A DNA stretch of 64,000 nucleotides from Methylomonas sp. 11b (GTDB lineage: Bacteria > Pseudomonadota > Gammaproteobacteria > Methylococcales > Methylomonadaceae). The notes under the pieces are model-generated. The model was not told the DNA's origin. It saw nothing but the letters and a program-made list of their open reading frames with translations, and did not search any database. The DNA lies in contig NZ_KI911557.1 in assembly GCF_000515215.1 (NCBI RefSeq), positions 1,447,586 through 1,511,585 on the forward strand, given 5' to 3'. A program made the translations under genes and the position numbers. Positions 49,209 through 61,509 of the stretch are shown here, piece after piece; within the stretch, counting starts at the first letter, position 1; each line of letters begins with the position of its first letter.

Positions 49209-49225
49209 CATATTGTTAAAGAGCT
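49209..49225 (-). promoter_or_regulatory. spacer boxA antitermination site
   Basis: Minus-strand AGCTCTTTAACAATATG matches the boxA of rRNA antitermination, between tRNA-Ala and 23S. The surrounding 49029-49343 spacer otherwise holds no gene. Confidence 0.8.
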
Positions 49226-49343
49226 ATCGGTACGAATACCAATGCTATACAGTCTTTATCATGCGATAAAACCGTATAGCGCTGATGTCCACATCCAAGT
49301 GCTTACATTTGACGAACTGGTTTACCCTCAGCGTTCAGCGTGA

Positions 49344-49419
49344 TGGTGGAGCCAGGGAGGATCGAACTCCCGACCTCCTGCGTGCAAGGCAGGCGCTCTC
49401 CCAGCTGAGCTATGGCCCC
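49344..49419 (-). tRNA. tRNA-Ala(UGC)
   Basis: Sequence GGGGCCATAGCTCAGCTGGG with anticodon loop TTGCA in GCCTTGCACGC and encoded CCA; 76 nt, in the 16S-23S spacer as usual. Confidence 0.97.
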
Positions 49420-49537
49420 TAAAACAGACTAAAGACCAAGACTCAAGCCGGAATCCAACTATGCACAACCCTACCCATTTCTAACCAGGAGTGTTGTCTG
49501 ATCGTTTTCCGCCTTATTGCTTTCGCCTTTTATGCGT

Positions 49538-49614
<77 letters not shown>

Positions 49615-49674
49615 AGGTGCGTCTTTCAATCGAAATAATTTGTTGTGAGTACGTGTAACGGTGTGCCGTCTTTG

Positions 49675-51209
<1,535 letters not shown>

Positions 51210-51355
51210 ATTTTAACTTGTCACTAAATAAGATTAGTGACCAATCTTGGCTCGACTACAGAACATCTTTTCTTGCGAATTGACGTGGTTTCTGTGTCGA
51301 CTATTTTTAAACAGCACATAGTCGCTACACATACCCACACAAATTATTTCGATTT

Positions 51356-51371
51356 CGTTTGTTAAAGAGCC
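51356..51371 (-). promoter_or_regulatory. leader boxA
   Basis: Minus-strand GGCTCTTTAACAAACG lies ~150 bp upstream of 16S and matches the boxA core GCTCTTTAACA used for rRNA antitermination. Confidence 0.8.
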
Positions 51372-51399
51372 AGAGCATTTCGCCCTGTTGAGCCGACAT

Positions 51400-51427
51400 A
51401 TTCTACAGCGTTTTCAGTTCCTGTCAA
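51400..51427 (-). promoter_or_regulatory. rRNA promoter P2
   Basis: On the minus strand a consensus -35 TTGACA (51422-51427), a 16-bp spacer and -10 TAGAAT (51400-51405), close upstream of boxA. Confidence 0.7.
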
Positions 51428-51557
51428 ATTTATTTTTAAGCCATTTCAAAAACCGAAACACTCAAAACAAACCCGCCACTCACAACCTTAAACCCGCCGA
51501 ACCCAGCCGACTCCTTCACCGCCAAACCCAAAAAGCTAAAGCAGTGAAGAGCCGCGC

Positions 51558-51586
51558 ATTTTAATCACCCATACACCCCGCGTCAA
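51558..51586 (-). promoter_or_regulatory. rRNA promoter P1
   Basis: -35 TTGACG (51581-51586), a 17-bp spacer and -10 TAAAAT (51558-51563), followed by a GCGCGGC discriminator typical of stringently controlled promoters. The rest of 51210-51664 holds no gene. Confidence 0.75.
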
Positions 51587-51664
51587 GATATTATTTCTAT
51601 CCGCGCAAATTTTCTTTTGCCTACCTGATAAACATGCGTGGCCGGCGCAGGGATTTGGGCAAGA

Positions 51665-52639
51665 CTATTCTGCCTTAAACTGGCCTTGATGCTCTATAAA
51701 CCATTGATAGGTAAGCTCCAAACCTTTTTTCAGTGGTATCTTTGGTTGCCAACCCAAAGATTTAAGCTTTGAGACATCCATCAGTTTTCGCGGAGTACCA
51801 TCCGGCTTGGTACTGTCCCAGCTAATTTGACCTTGATAACTAACAACAGCTTTGACCGTTTCAGCCAATTCGCGAACAGTTACATCATCGCCCGTTCCAA
51901 CATTCAAATGCGACAGCATGGGTTCAGTGCAAGATTGATATTGCTCTTTGCCCAAGGCCATCACGTGCAGACAAGCAGCCGCCATATCCTCGACGTGCAA
52001 AAATTCGCGCATAGCCTTGCCGGTTCCCCACACGGTGACAGTCGGAGAATTACTAATCTTGGCATCATGAAACTTTCTGATTAATGCCGGGATAACATGG
52101 CTATTTTGCAAGTGAAAATTATCGTTTTCACCATACAAATTGGTCGGCATCACCGACCGATAATCTACGCCGTACTGCCGGTTATATGACTCACACAACT
52201 TAATCCCGGCAATCTTGGAAATTGCATAGGGCTCATTGGTCGACTCTAAAACGCCTGTCAACAGCGCACTTTCTCGCATCGGCTGCTCAGCGAATTTCGG
52301 ATAGATACAAGAGCTACCCAAAAACAGCAGTTGCTTGCATCCAACCCGCCAAGTCTGATGAACCACATTGGCTTCCATCATCAGATTTTGATAGATAAAT
52401 TCGGCAGGATATTCATTGTTTGCATGAATACCGCCGACCTTGGCCGCCGCGAGAATCACCTGATCCGGACGTTCTTGTTCCATGAAGACCCGCACAGCCG
52501 TTTGATCGGTCAAATCCAATTCAGCATGCGTACGCACCACAATATTTTGATAACCGGCCTCAATCAATTGCCGATAAATAGCCGAACCTACCATACCTCG
52601 ATGGCCCGCTAGATAAATTTTATCTTGCTTATCGAGCAT
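51665..52639 (-). CDS. fcl: GDP-L-fucose synthase
   Basis: This is a 324-residue SDR enzyme that epimerises and reduces GDP-4-keto-6-deoxymannose to GDP-L-fucose with NADPH. It has the [14 protein letters not shown] nucleotide site, LGSSCIYP, and [16 protein letters not shown] (Tyr-x3-Lys). It lies 4 bp after gmd, which makes its substrate. The product probably feeds exopolysaccharide or O-antigen. Confidence 0.95.
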   Translation of the reverse strand: MLDKQDKIYLAGHRGMVGSAIYRQLIEAGYQNIVVRTHAELDLTDQTAVRVFMEQERPDQVILAAAKVGGIHANNEYPAEFIYQNLMMEANVVHQTWRVGCKQLLFLGSSCIYPKFAEQPMRESALLTGVLESTNEPYAISKIAGIKLCESYNRQYGVDYRSVMPTNLYGENDNFHLQNSHVIPALIRKFHDAKISNSPTVTVWGTGKAMREFLHVEDMAAACLHVMALGKEQYQSCTEPMLSHLNVGTGDDVTVRELAETVKAVVSYQGQISWDSTKPDGTPRKLMDVSKLKSLGWQPKIPLKKGLELTYQWFIEHQGQFKAE

Positions 52640-52643
52640 ACCG

Positions 52644-53765
52644 TTACTCCCTACTGACCGCCACGTTATAGCCCTGATTTTTCAGCAAAGCATGCTTCTG
52701 CGCTTGCTCAAGATCATAAGCCACCATTTCGGATACCATTTCCTGTAAGGTAATTTGCGGTACCCAACCTAATTTGTTCTTAGCATTACTAGGGTCACCC
52801 AACAGCGTTTCCACTTCGGCCGGTCTAAAATAGCGCGGATCGATAGCGACGATGTTTTGACCAACCGCCATTCCAGGCGCTTTGTCACCGGCAATAGCAT
52901 CGATATAACCCTTTTCGTCTACTCCCACGCCTTCCCAACGAATAGACACACCCAATTCTTTAGCCGACATTTCGATAAATTGTCTTACCGAATACTGCAC
53001 GCCAGTGGCTATCACAAAATCCTCGGGCTGGTCTTGCTGCAACATCATCCATTGCATCCGTACATAATCCTTGGCATGCCCCCAATCCCTGAGCGAATCC
53101 ATATTGCCCATATACAGACATTTGTCCAAGCCAATAGCGATGTTGCTGAGACCGCGAGTAATCTTACGTGTCACGAAAGTTTCGCCTCGGCGCGGCGATT
53201 CGTGGTTGAACAAAATACCGTTACACGCATACATACCGTAGGCTTCACGGTAATTAACGGTGATCCAATAGGCGTAGAGTTTGGCTACCGCATAAGGCGA
53301 ACGGGGATAAAACGGCGTAGTCTCTTTTTGCGGTATTTCCTGGACCAAACCGTACAATTCGGAAGTTGATGCCTGGTAAAAACGCGTAGTTTTCTCCATA
53401 CCGAGAAAACGAATGGCTTCCAAAAGCCGTAATGTACCCATAGCATCAACGTCTGCGGTATATTCGGGAGATTCGAACGATACAGCGACGTGGCTCATGG
53501 CACCCAAGTTGTAGACTTCATCCGGACGAATTTCGCTAAGGATACGGGTGAGATTCGAACTATCCGTCAAATCGCCATAATGAAGAAAAAATTGCGGATC
53601 TTTGATATGCGGGTCTTGATAGATATGATCGACGCGCTCGGTATTAAATAATGAAGAGCGCCGTTTGATGCCATGCACTTCATAGTCTTTTTCCAACAAA
53701 AACTCGGCAAGATAGGATCCGTCTTGCCCGGTTATGCCAGTGATCAATGCTTTTTTTCTACTCAT
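52644..53765 (-). CDS. gmd: GDP-mannose 4,6-dehydratase
   Basis: This is a 373-residue SDR enzyme: [45 protein letters not shown], and [15 protein letters not shown] (Tyr-x3-Lys). It converts GDP-mannose to the 4-keto-6-deoxy sugar used by fcl. A clear RBS (aggagc region) lies before ATG 53765. Confidence 0.96.
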   Translation of the reverse strand: MSRKKALITGITGQDGSYLAEFLLEKDYEVHGIKRRSSLFNTERVDHIYQDPHIKDPQFFLHYGDLTDSSNLTRILSEIRPDEVYNLGAMSHVAVSFESPEYTADVDAMGTLRLLEAIRFLGMEKTTRFYQASTSELYGLVQEIPQKETTPFYPRSPYAVAKLYAYWITVNYREAYGMYACNGILFNHESPRRGETFVTRKITRGLSNIAIGLDKCLYMGNMDSLRDWGHAKDYVRMQWMMLQQDQPEDFVIATGVQYSVRQFIEMSAKELGVSIRWEGVGVDEKGYIDAIAGDKAPGMAVGQNIVAIDPRYFRPAEVETLLGDPSNAKNKLGWVPQITLQEMVSEMVAYDLEQAQKHALLKNQGYNVAVSRE

Positions 53766-53846
53766 TTACAGCTCCTTTTCTTTTGAGTCAATTCGACGTA
53801 AAACGGCCTTAAAGTCGTCGGTCAATTAAACCGACGTCTTGATTGG

Positions 53847-55448
53847 TTAGCCCGGCAAAGCCGAATAAACGGGCTCAATGACCTTACCCGGCAAATAGGA
53901 GGGCAACTCAGGCAACAAATCTTTTAAAAATAGATGCAGCCGTTTGTCGGCGACGACAATATCTTCCGCCTTGTCCACAGGGGTTACCAAGCGAATCAAC
54001 GCCCCGTCGGTGCGATTCATAGTGATGGCATCATAAAATAAATACCATTTGACCATATATTCGTTGGTTATCATCCGGCCGCGCTGTTGAAACCAAAAAT
54101 ACACTAATTGCCTGCTTTCGCCTTTTTGGATGATGGCCCGATTAAGCTGCAATGCCTGGCCATCCAGTTGCAAATCAGCGAACTCTCGCTGTTCGAAACT
54201 GCTAATCTGCCAACCATCTCCAGGAATACAACTGCGTGGCGAATGCACCACGGCGCCCTTACGTTGAGACTGGTAATACGCGCTGTAAAAATTAACGCTG
54301 TTCCGGGTTTCAGGCTGAACGAAATTGACAATGACATAATCCGTCAATTTCAACTCGTTTAGATAAAATTGGGTTAAATAGTCATTCCGTCCTTGCCAAC
54401 TTCCCAACGTTGTCGGAAATGTTAAAAACGCTTTTCGCGCTGGAATGATGTCTTCTCGCCCCTTAAAGACCTCTGAAGCGCCTGCGCCTATACAAAGCAA
54501 TAGCAGCACAGCGAAAACCGATTTGTTCAATATCGCGGCAATATTTCGACTTGCCGTGTGGCTCCATTCTTCCGGAATCTGCACTAGTTCGCCCATTGCC
54601 AGTTTCCTACCGCTAATTCGGCTAAACACCCACATCTCGATAAATAGCAGCAGCATGCAGAGTAAAAACACCGCCCAGCCTTCGAAATCATGTAGAAACC
54701 CTTCAGCCATCTCCGTACCCCAGTTATCGACCAGGACCCCGATGACACCTATCCGGAAACTGTTCATGAAAATAGTCAACGGCATCGAGGACAGAAAAAT
54801 CAGCAATTTCTGCCAGAAAGGGCCTTTAAACAAATATGCGCACAGAAAAGCCAAACTGGCCAACGGAAACAAATAACGCAATCCGCTACAGGCATCGACC
54901 ACTTGCAACTTATAGCTGCCCAAATCGATAACATTCCCTTCCAGGTAAACCATGATGTCGCAAGCCCGTATGAATTCCACGCCCAGCCAGGACGAAATCA
55001 ATTGCAGCTTTGAAGACAAGTTATTCAGTATGAAGGATGGAAACGGCACCATGAAAATTAGAAACAACAGGGGGATAGCGCCAACCCGCAACCCGCGTAG
55101 ACCAAAAGCACTGGCAAACATCCCCGTCAAAACCACCAGAAACGCATACTGCTCCATGGTTTTTATGGTTGCCAACCCGCCCAGAATAAAAAGAATCAAT
55201 CCTAAGCCTATAATGCCAAGCCCGGGCAGCGATGCATTAAATCCTTCGACCAAAACCAGTTCGCCGCGCCGCGCCCACAGCAGATAAATGGTGATGACAG
55301 GGATGAAAAAGCCGTGGCTGTATTCTTCGACGTTAGTCCATGTCGTCGCCATTTCGATAAGGCTATCTCTGAACACCACGCACAGCAGCAATAAAGCCGC
55401 ACCCCATAATGACCAGACAATGGCCGGTTTCGTATTCTCTGTATTCAT
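53847..55448 (-). CDS. xrtA: exosortase A with EpsI-like C-terminal domain
   Basis: This is a 533-residue inner-membrane protein. The N-terminal ~300 residues have about eight helices and the exosortase catalytic triad: VDACSGLRYLFPLAS (Cys), MNSFRIGVIGVLV (Arg) and LHDFEGWAVFLLCM (His). The C-terminal ~200 residues form a periplasmic EpsI-like domain (SPRSCIPGDGWQISSFE). XrtA-EpsI fusions sort PEP-CTERM proteins and accompany exopolysaccharide loci, in line with gmd and fcl next door. Possible substrates are elsewhere in the genome. Confidence 0.92.
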   Translation of the reverse strand: MNTENTKPAIVWSLWGAALLLLCVVFRDSLIEMATTWTNVEEYSHGFFIPVITIYLLWARRGELVLVEGFNASLPGLGIIGLGLILFILGGLATIKTMEQYAFLVVLTGMFASAFGLRGLRVGAIPLLFLIFMVPFPSFILNNLSSKLQLISSWLGVEFIRACDIMVYLEGNVIDLGSYKLQVVDACSGLRYLFPLASLAFLCAYLFKGPFWQKLLIFLSSMPLTIFMNSFRIGVIGVLVDNWGTEMAEGFLHDFEGWAVFLLCMLLLFIEMWVFSRISGRKLAMGELVQIPEEWSHTASRNIAAILNKSVFAVLLLLCIGAGASEVFKGREDIIPARKAFLTFPTTLGSWQGRNDYLTQFYLNELKLTDYVIVNFVQPETRNSVNFYSAYYQSQRKGAVVHSPRSCIPGDGWQISSFEQREFADLQLDGQALQLNRAIIQKGESRQLVYFWFQQRGRMITNEYMVKWYLFYDAITMNRTDGALIRLVTPVDKAEDIVVADKRLHLFLKDLLPELPSYLPGKVIEPVYSALPG

Positions 55449-55635
55449 TCCGTGTCGAAAATAAGAATTGATGTTTAAATTTCTCCCATACCGGCACTAT
55501 TTGTTACGCGGTATGGAAATTTGGTCCTACTTACTAACCCGAGCAATCGCAATAGCGCTGACCGGTAAATCTAACCATTATCCCCGAGCTTTATTAAAGC
55601 CAAGTGACACATCATTACGGGCAAATAACATACCT

Positions 55636-56163
55636 TTAGGCATCGGGGTCGACAGTGAAAATCGGGTTTCTTTTGTCTTCTTCATTCAATTTAGCTTTTT
55701 CTTCAGGGTAAATATGCCAAAAAGATTGATCGATAGCACCGTCTGTGTAGCTGTTTTTACGGTCATGGGTAAATGGACACCACCAGTTTTCCACCACCTT
55801 CACCAAGTAAGCATGCCATTCGAATAAGCCCACGCTCACCGGACAATACCAAGTGCAATTCAAAATCCAGAATAATTTCGATTGCGCCATGCTGAATTTG
55901 AATGATCCGTCCATCGTAATCTGATTTTTTAAATCATACCGGTGACTCGCCCTGGCCGGTAAAAAATCTCCCCATTTTTTGACATTTTCCGCACCGACCA
56001 ATTTCAGACTGAAATAAGTCAAATAAGCACTGGTAATCACAAACGGCAAGGTCAAAATCGGCAAATAGATAAACAGCAAACCGATAGCTCTGGATATTAC
56101 CGGCATCTGTTTATGATGGCAGCCGATATTGACGCGGTCTGCACAAGATTCGCAGGCTTTCAT
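55636..56163 (-). CDS. cysteine-bearing membrane protein of unknown function
   Basis: This is a 175-residue protein. The N-terminus KACESCADRVNIGCHHKQM has a possible metal-binding Cys/His set, followed by one or two membrane helices (IGLLFIYLPILTLPFVITSAYL). The C-terminal half has NCTWYCPVSVGLFEWHAYLV and WWCPFTHDRKNSY, with more Cys and aromatic residues. Its ATG overlaps the stop of the small zinc-binding gene upstream, so the two are coupled. I do not recognise a family. Confidence 0.6.
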   Translation of the reverse strand: MKACESCADRVNIGCHHKQMPVISRAIGLLFIYLPILTLPFVITSAYLTYFSLKLVGAENVKKWGDFLPARASHRYDLKNQITMDGSFKFSMAQSKLFWILNCTWYCPVSVGLFEWHAYLVKVVENWWCPFTHDRKNSYTDGAIDQSFWHIYPEEKAKLNEEDKRNPIFTVDPDA

Positions 56164-56336
56164 GTTTCTTTCTCCTCTGGAGTCGTTATTATTATTTGCT
56201 CGCTATTGAGCAGTTGAAAAATGCTGCGACAACCTTCGCAACAGAATTTTTTTTCGCCCAGCAAAGTATTGAGCTCAAAACCGGGAATCAACACCCGCTG
56301 ACCGCACAAACCGCATTGGGGCTTGGAATCCACCAT
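56160..56336 (-). CDS. small zinc-ribbon-like protein (CxxC + CCxxC), second copy
   Basis: This is a 58-residue protein (CGLCGQRVLIPGF, then LLGEKKFCCEGCRSIFQLL) with the same motif order and spacing as the protein at 18609-18794. Such domains occur at the N-terminus of some metal-transport ATPases. The TGA stop overlaps the ATG of the membrane protein gene, which implies a functional pair. It is short and easily missed. Confidence 0.75.
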   Translation of the reverse strand: MVDSKPQCGLCGQRVLIPGFELNTLLGEKKFCCEGCRSIFQLLNSEQIIITTPEEKET

Positions 56337-56342
56337 GATTGA

Positions 56343-57539
56343 CTATAGCCGGCTGGATACTGCACAAAAAAAGGTTTTCAAATAATCGGTCTCCGGCAAG
56401 GCGGGATGAATCGGATGATCCGGGCCTTGACTACCGGCACCGAAAAACACCAGGTGTCGATCAATGTGGCGCGCCGAAGAGCGCAGAATTTCATGCAGAT
56501 TATCTCTACTCAAATGATGCGAACATGACGCCGAGACCAAAATACCATTATTCGACAAAACTTGTAGCGCCAAATGATTCAAGCGTCGATAGGCTTCATA
56601 CCCGGCTTTGAAATCCTTTTTGCGTTTAATCAGCGCTGGCGGATCCAGTATGATCGCGTCGTAATGCTGCTGCTGTTCACGTGCTTGCTTCAAAAACTCG
56701 AAGACGTCACTGCGCACGAATTGCATTTTATCCCGCACCTGATTCAACTCGGCACTAGCCGCGGCTAAAGCCAACGCGCTCTCTGAACTATCCACACAAC
56801 ACACTTCCGCAGCGCCTGCCACTGCGGCGGGAATACCCCAGGCGCCAGCATAACTGAATAAATCCAACACCTTTAAACCATGACAAGCTTGCGCAAGCTG
56901 CGCCCTGCTGTTGCGATGATCGTAAAACCAGCCGGTTTTCTGGCCCTCTGCGACATTGACTATAAAACGTAGGCCGTTTTCTTCGATTATTAACTGCTCA
57001 GGCAATTCACCGTGAGCCAGTTCCGGTTCCAAGGACAGACTTTCCAACTGGCGCTGACTATTATCGTTTTTCAGCAGAATAGCGGTTGGCGCCAGCAGCT
57101 CAAGTAGAACCTTGACCAGCAAATCCTTATACCGCTCCATTCCCGCAGTAGTAATTTGCACGGAAAGCACAGCGCCGAAGCGGTCAACCACCAAGCCCGG
57201 TAGGCCATCGCTTTCGCCAAACACCAAGCGATAATAGGGTCTATCGAACAAGCGCTCGCGTAAACCCAAAGCTTGAATCAAGCGCGCTTTAAAAAAACTT
57301 TCACTGATTTTGATATTGGTTTTACGCGTCAACAAGCGCGCGCAAATGAGTGCATGAGGATTGACATAAGCTATGCCCAAAGCCTTACCGCCGGAATCGT
57401 GGACAAGGACTAGGTCGCCGGCCGTAAAATGCTCCAATGGGCTGCGCTGGCTATCAACCTCGTTACTGAACACCCACAAATGCCCTTGCCGCAGGCGTTT
57501 GTCTTCGTTTTTTTTCAGAAACAGTTCCGGGTAGCTCAT
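56343..57539 (-). CDS. rlmI: 23S rRNA cytosine methyltransferase RlmI-like
   Basis: This is a 398-residue SAM-dependent enzyme. The N-terminal PUA domain has GHLWVFSNEVDSQRSPLEHF, the central region FGESDGLPGLVVDRFG, and the Rossmann domain LDLFSYAGAWGIPAAVAGA with ILDPPALIKRKKDFKAGYEA. E. coli RlmI makes m5C1962 of 23S rRNA. Length and layout are normal. Confidence 0.92.
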   Translation of the reverse strand: MSYPELFLKKNEDKRLRQGHLWVFSNEVDSQRSPLEHFTAGDLVLVHDSGGKALGIAYVNPHALICARLLTRKTNIKISESFFKARLIQALGLRERLFDRPYYRLVFGESDGLPGLVVDRFGAVLSVQITTAGMERYKDLLVKVLLELLAPTAILLKNDNSQRQLESLSLEPELAHGELPEQLIIEENGLRFIVNVAEGQKTGWFYDHRNSRAQLAQACHGLKVLDLFSYAGAWGIPAAVAGAAEVCCVDSSESALALAAASAELNQVRDKMQFVRSDVFEFLKQAREQQQHYDAIILDPPALIKRKKDFKAGYEAYRRLNHLALQVLSNNGILVSASCSHHLSRDNLHEILRSSARHIDRHLVFFGAGSQGPDHPIHPALPETDYLKTFFCAVSSRL

Positions 57540-57545
57540 ATTGCC

Positions 57546-58190
57546 CTAAAGTAAGGTAAAGGTGTAACCGCCAATTGACGCGGCAGGCGCCACAATAGCC
57601 AAACGGATTTCGACCGTCTGCTCTGGGGCTAGTCCCGTTGGTCTTAACAGGTACTCTGTAGTGCGAAACACCCGCTCTGCAATAACCTGTCCATTAAAAT
57701 TCAACACACTCAACTTCAAATCCGGCGCCACTTGCGCAAATGGTGCCTGATTGCTAAGCACGGCGCTAAACAAATAGCTGCTATCGCTCTGAACCCGCAA
57801 ATCGCTATGCGAAACGCTGAATTCCTCAATATTTTTATACGTCGCTAACCGGCAAGCAAAGGCTGCACAGACTTTATCCAAACCCGCCCTGAACTGCGGC
57901 TGCATAGTTAAACGATAGCCCTCGAAATACAGGATTTGCGCCAGCAATAACAGCAACGCCAAGTTGGTTGCGACAAACCAAACCGCCGGAGTCTGCGGCC
58001 GCTTTTCTGAAATTTGATCATCCGGATATGGCGACTCATCCGCTAGCACCACATCCTCATCTTCACTAAGGAATCGCAACGCATCGAAAGAATTGCCGCA
58101 TACCTTACAATCCAACAACCCACGCGATTGCCGCAAATGCTCGACGGTAACTTCGTGCTGCTTAGCGCAATGCGGACATCGGCTATACAT
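57546..58190 (-). CDS. zinc-ribbon DUF3426 membrane protein
   Basis: This is a 214-residue protein with an N-terminal MJ0042-type zinc ribbon (YSRCPHCAKQHEV, LLDCKVCGNSFDALRFL), a single membrane helix (VWFVATNLALLLLLAQILYF) and a periplasmic DUF3426 beta domain. It lies between rlmI and prmA on the same strand, as in many gammaproteobacteria. Role unknown. Confidence 0.85.
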   Translation of the reverse strand: MYSRCPHCAKQHEVTVEHLRQSRGLLDCKVCGNSFDALRFLSEDEDVVLADESPYPDDQISEKRPQTPAVWFVATNLALLLLLAQILYFEGYRLTMQPQFRAGLDKVCAAFACRLATYKNIEEFSVSHSDLRVQSDSSYLFSAVLSNQAPFAQVAPDLKLSVLNFNGQVIAERVFRTTEYLLRPTGLAPEQTVEIRLAIVAPAASIGGYTFTLL

Positions 58191-58194
58191 CTAT

Positions 58195-59079
58195 TCAGTC
58201 AGTTTTATAGGCGTCCAATCGACACCAGTCTTCCTGACTGACCGGCGGCGCAACAACGAAGCCCTGCTCGCGATAAGCTGCTGCTACAGATTCGGCTTGT
58301 TCGTTCAAAATTCCCGACAAAACCAACTGCCCGCCCGGCCTGACAAATGCGCCAATAGTTGCGGCCAGCTCAATCAGCGGTTTAGCGAGAATATTGGCGA
58401 GTACCAGATCAGCTGCAAACGCGGAAAACTGTTCGGGCAGATAATAATCGATTCGTTGCTGTACCTGGTTTTTTTCGGCGTTGTATTGACTGGCGGTCAA
58501 CGCTTGCGGATCGATATCCACCGCATGCGCCTGCTTGGCGCCCAATAACAGCGCGGCCACGGCAAGAATCCCCGAGCCACAACCGTAGTCGATTAATACT
58601 TTGTCTTTAATATCGTTACCGGCCAACCACTCCAAACATAATGCAGTAGTCGGATGCGTTCCAGTACCGAACGCCAAGCCCGGATCCAAAGTCATGCAAA
58701 CCGTGCCGGGCTCGTGCTGTTCCTGACCACTGGGACAAATCCACAAACGATTGGCAAACTTCATTGCCTGGAAATGCTCCATCCACGCCCGTTCCCATGC
58801 CTGATCCTGCAAAACCTCAGCTATCCATTCCTGCAAGGGCTGACCTATGAATTGATTGAACAGCAAGTTGCGTACGATATCCGGATCAGTATCGAGCTCG
58901 AACAAGGCGGTGACCCGGGTACGGGTCCAGATTTTTGTTTGATCGATGGCCGGCTCGTACACCGGCTCATCATCGGCGTCGCTGTAAGTCACCGAAACCG
59001 CGCCCAGTTCGCTGAAAAACTCCGATATGTCGGGAGCGGTGGTTTCGTCGGTGATAACGGAAAGCTGATGCCAGGCCAT
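58195..59079 (-). CDS. prmA: ribosomal protein L11 methyltransferase
   Basis: This is a 294-residue enzyme: N-terminal substrate-recognition domain, then LDPGLAFGTGTHPTTALCLE and LIDYGCGSGILAVAALLLGA (SAM site) and LVLANILAKPLIELA (NPPF-like region). It trimethylates L11. Order aroQ-accB-accC-prmA is typical. Confidence 0.96.
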   Translation of the reverse strand: MAWHQLSVITDETTAPDISEFFSELGAVSVTYSDADDEPVYEPAIDQTKIWTRTRVTALFELDTDPDIVRNLLFNQFIGQPLQEWIAEVLQDQAWERAWMEHFQAMKFANRLWICPSGQEQHEPGTVCMTLDPGLAFGTGTHPTTALCLEWLAGNDIKDKVLIDYGCGSGILAVAALLLGAKQAHAVDIDPQALTASQYNAEKNQVQQRIDYYLPEQFSAFAADLVLANILAKPLIELAATIGAFVRPGGQLVLSGILNEQAESVAAAYREQGFVVAPPVSQEDWCRLDAYKTD

Positions 59080-59144
59080 AGTTATAAAAAGCTTTTAGCT
59101 GGGAAAGGAGACGCCACTTTATTAATCTCCTCGCCCAAGCCGAA

Positions 59145-60488
59145 TTAATGGATACCCAATTTCTTTTCCAGATAATGGATATTTTGCCCACCCTGGGCGA
59201 ACGCCGCGTCAGCCATGATGCTTTGTTGCAATGGGATATTGGTTTTGATGCCGTCTATCACCATTTCGCTCAGCGCGGTCTTCATCCGGGCGATCGCGCT
59301 CGCCCTATCGTCGCCGTGCGCAATCAACTTACCAATCATGGAATCGTAATACGGCGGCACTTTATAGCCATTATAAATGTGCGTTTCGCAACGGATGCCA
59401 GGCCCGCCTGGCATATGGAATTGATCGATCACCCCTGGGCTAGGCATAAAGGTTTTCGGATCTTCGGCATTTAGCCGACATTCGATTGCATGACCGGTAA
59501 ACTTCACCTGCTCTTGCGTGATGGACAAAGGCTCGCCAGCAGCAATCCGAAGTTGCTCCTTGACAATATCGAAACCGGTAATCATCTCGGTGACCGGATG
59601 CTCGACTTGCACCCGCGTGTTCATTTCTATGAAATAAAATTGACCTTTCTCGTAGAGAAACTCGAAAGTCCCCGCACCTAGATAACCGATTTCCTGACAA
59701 GCCAGCGCGCAACGCTCACCCATCTGCTTACGTTGCTCTTCGGTAATGCCAGGAGCAGGGGCTTCTTCGACGACTTTTTGATGGCGGCGCTGCATTGAGC
59801 AATCGCGTTCACCCAAATGTATCGCATTGCCGTGCGAGTCCGCCAACACCTGAAATTCGATATGACGCGGATCTTCCAGAAATTTTTCCATGTAGACGGT
59901 GCTATTACCGAACGCGGTACCGGCTTCAGCCTTGGTCATTGCAATCGCATTCACCAAAGCACTTTCGGTATGCACAGTGCGCATACCGCGACCGCCTCCA
60001 CCACCAGCCGCTTTGATAATGACCGGGTAACCAATTTCCCGCGCCATTTTCAGATTGGTTTCATCATCTTCCCCCAAAGGATCGCCGTTACCCGGCACAC
60101 AAGGGATACCCGCTGCCTGCATGGCTTTTTTTGCGGCGATCTTGTCACCCATCATCCGAATGGTTTCAGGCCTCGGACCGATAAAAACAAAGCCACTTTG
60201 ACTGACTTTCTCCGAAAAATCGGCGTTTTCGGATAAGAATCCGTAACCGGGATGGATGGCTTCGGCATCTGTCACTTCGGCGGCACTGATAATTGCCGGG
60301 ATATTCAAGTAGCTGCCGGCGGACGCGGCAGGCCCAATACAGACAGCTTCGTCGGCCAATCTTACGTGTTTTAAATCGCGGTCCGCTTCGGAATACACCG
60401 CCACGGTTTTGATGCCCAATTCGCGACAGGCCCGCAAAATACGCAAAGCAATTTCGCCGCGATTGGCGATAACAATTTTCTCAAACAT
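59145..60488 (-). CDS. accC: acetyl-CoA carboxylase, biotin carboxylase subunit
   Basis: This is a 447-residue ATP-grasp enzyme: [54 protein letters not shown], and [19 protein letters not shown]. It carboxylates the biotin on AccB in the first step of fatty-acid synthesis. It is 20 bp after accB. Confidence 0.98.
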   Translation of the reverse strand: MFEKIVIANRGEIALRILRACRELGIKTVAVYSEADRDLKHVRLADEAVCIGPAASAGSYLNIPAIISAAEVTDAEAIHPGYGFLSENADFSEKVSQSGFVFIGPRPETIRMMGDKIAAKKAMQAAGIPCVPGNGDPLGEDDETNLKMAREIGYPVIIKAAGGGGGRGMRTVHTESALVNAIAMTKAEAGTAFGNSTVYMEKFLEDPRHIEFQVLADSHGNAIHLGERDCSMQRRHQKVVEEAPAPGITEEQRKQMGERCALACQEIGYLGAGTFEFLYEKGQFYFIEMNTRVQVEHPVTEMITGFDIVKEQLRIAAGEPLSITQEQVKFTGHAIECRLNAEDPKTFMPSPGVIDQFHMPGGPGIRCETHIYNGYKVPPYYDSMIGKLIAHGDDRASAIARMKTALSEMVIDGIKTNIPLQQSIMADAAFAQGGQNIHYLEKKLGIH

Positions 60489-60508
60489 TAGTCCAGCCCC
60501 TTTGTCGG

Positions 60509-60946
60509 TTATTCGATGATGAACAAAGGTTGGCCGTATTCGACCGGATGGCCGTTTTCAACCAGAATTTGTTTGATTTTGCCGCTTTTATCCGCTTCGA
60601 TCTGATTCAAAATTTTCATGGCTTCGATAATGCACAAGGTTTGACCATTGCTAACCGACTGACCAATCTCGACAAACGACGCAGAACCGGGCGACGCCGA
60701 ACGGTAAAAGGTACCGACCATGGGCGACTTAACCACATGACCACTGACTTTTTCTTCAACTGGAGCGGCCGCAACAACCGGCGCTGCGGCGGCCACGGGC
60801 GCAGCAACCGGCGCTGCATATTGCACGGGCGCAGCCGCCGAATAACGGCTGATTTTTACTGATTCTTCGCCCTCACGAATCTCAATTTCTGCAATATCGG
60901 ATTCCTCGATAAGATCAATCAGTTTTTTTATTTTTCTAATATCCAT
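60509..60946 (-). CDS. accB: biotin carboxyl carrier protein
   Basis: This is a 145-residue carrier with an N-terminal helix ([20 protein letters not shown]), an Ala/Pro-rich linker (~35-65) and a biotinyl domain with [18 protein letters not shown] (the Lys is biotinylated). Its start overlaps the aroQ stop by 11 bp. Confidence 0.98.
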   Translation of the reverse strand: MDIRKIKKLIDLIEESDIAEIEIREGEESVKISRYSAAAPVQYAAPVAAPVAAAAPVVAAAPVEEKVSGHVVKSPMVGTFYRSASPGSASFVEIGQSVSNGQTLCIIEAMKILNQIEADKSGKIKQILVENGHPVEYGQPLFIIE

Positions 60947-61397
60947 TGTTCTGAGTTCTCTCTAGTAATATCTGATGAGCGGCTTGCAAAGCCAATTGGT
61001 AACCGTTCGCCCCCAATCCGCAAATAACGCCAACGGCGATATCCGAAAAATACGAATGCTTCCTGAAAGGCTCACGGGCATGCACGTTCGATAAATGTAC
61101 TTCTATGAATGCAATCTTGGTTGCCAGCAAGGCATCACGAATAGCCACGCTGGTATGAGTAAATGCGGCAGGATTGATAATGATAAAATCGACACCCTGC
61201 CGATAAGCTTGATGTATGTGTTCAATAATTTCGTGCTCGGCATTGCTTTGCATAAAGCTTAATTGATGCCCAAGGGTTTGGGCCAATTGCTCCATTGCCT
61301 GCTGGATACTCTGCAATGTTTTATTACCGTATAACCCTGGTTCTCGAATGCCTAACAGATTTAAATTGGGTCCATTGAGAACAGTGAGGTTTGCCAT
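60936..61397 (-). CDS. aroQ: type II 3-dehydroquinate dehydratase
   Basis: This is a 153-residue shikimate-pathway enzyme: [56 protein letters not shown]. The catalytic Tyr (LYGN loop) and His are present. First gene of the aroQ-accB-accC cluster. Confidence 0.97.
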   Translation of the reverse strand: MANLTVLNGPNLNLLGIREPGLYGNKTLQSIQQAMEQLAQTLGHQLSFMQSNAEHEIIEHIHQAYRQGVDFIIINPAAFTHTSVAIRDALLATKIAFIEVHLSNVHAREPFRKHSYFSDIAVGVICGLGANGYQLALQAAHQILLERTQNNGY

Positions 61398-61509
61398 TGC
61401 CGATGCTGAACAAAAATACTAAACAAAAAGGAATTCTGCCTAATTTGTAGGTTTTTGTCCAGATAAACCGCTTTTCACTTCATTAGACAGCGTTTTACCG
61501 ATTTTTCAG

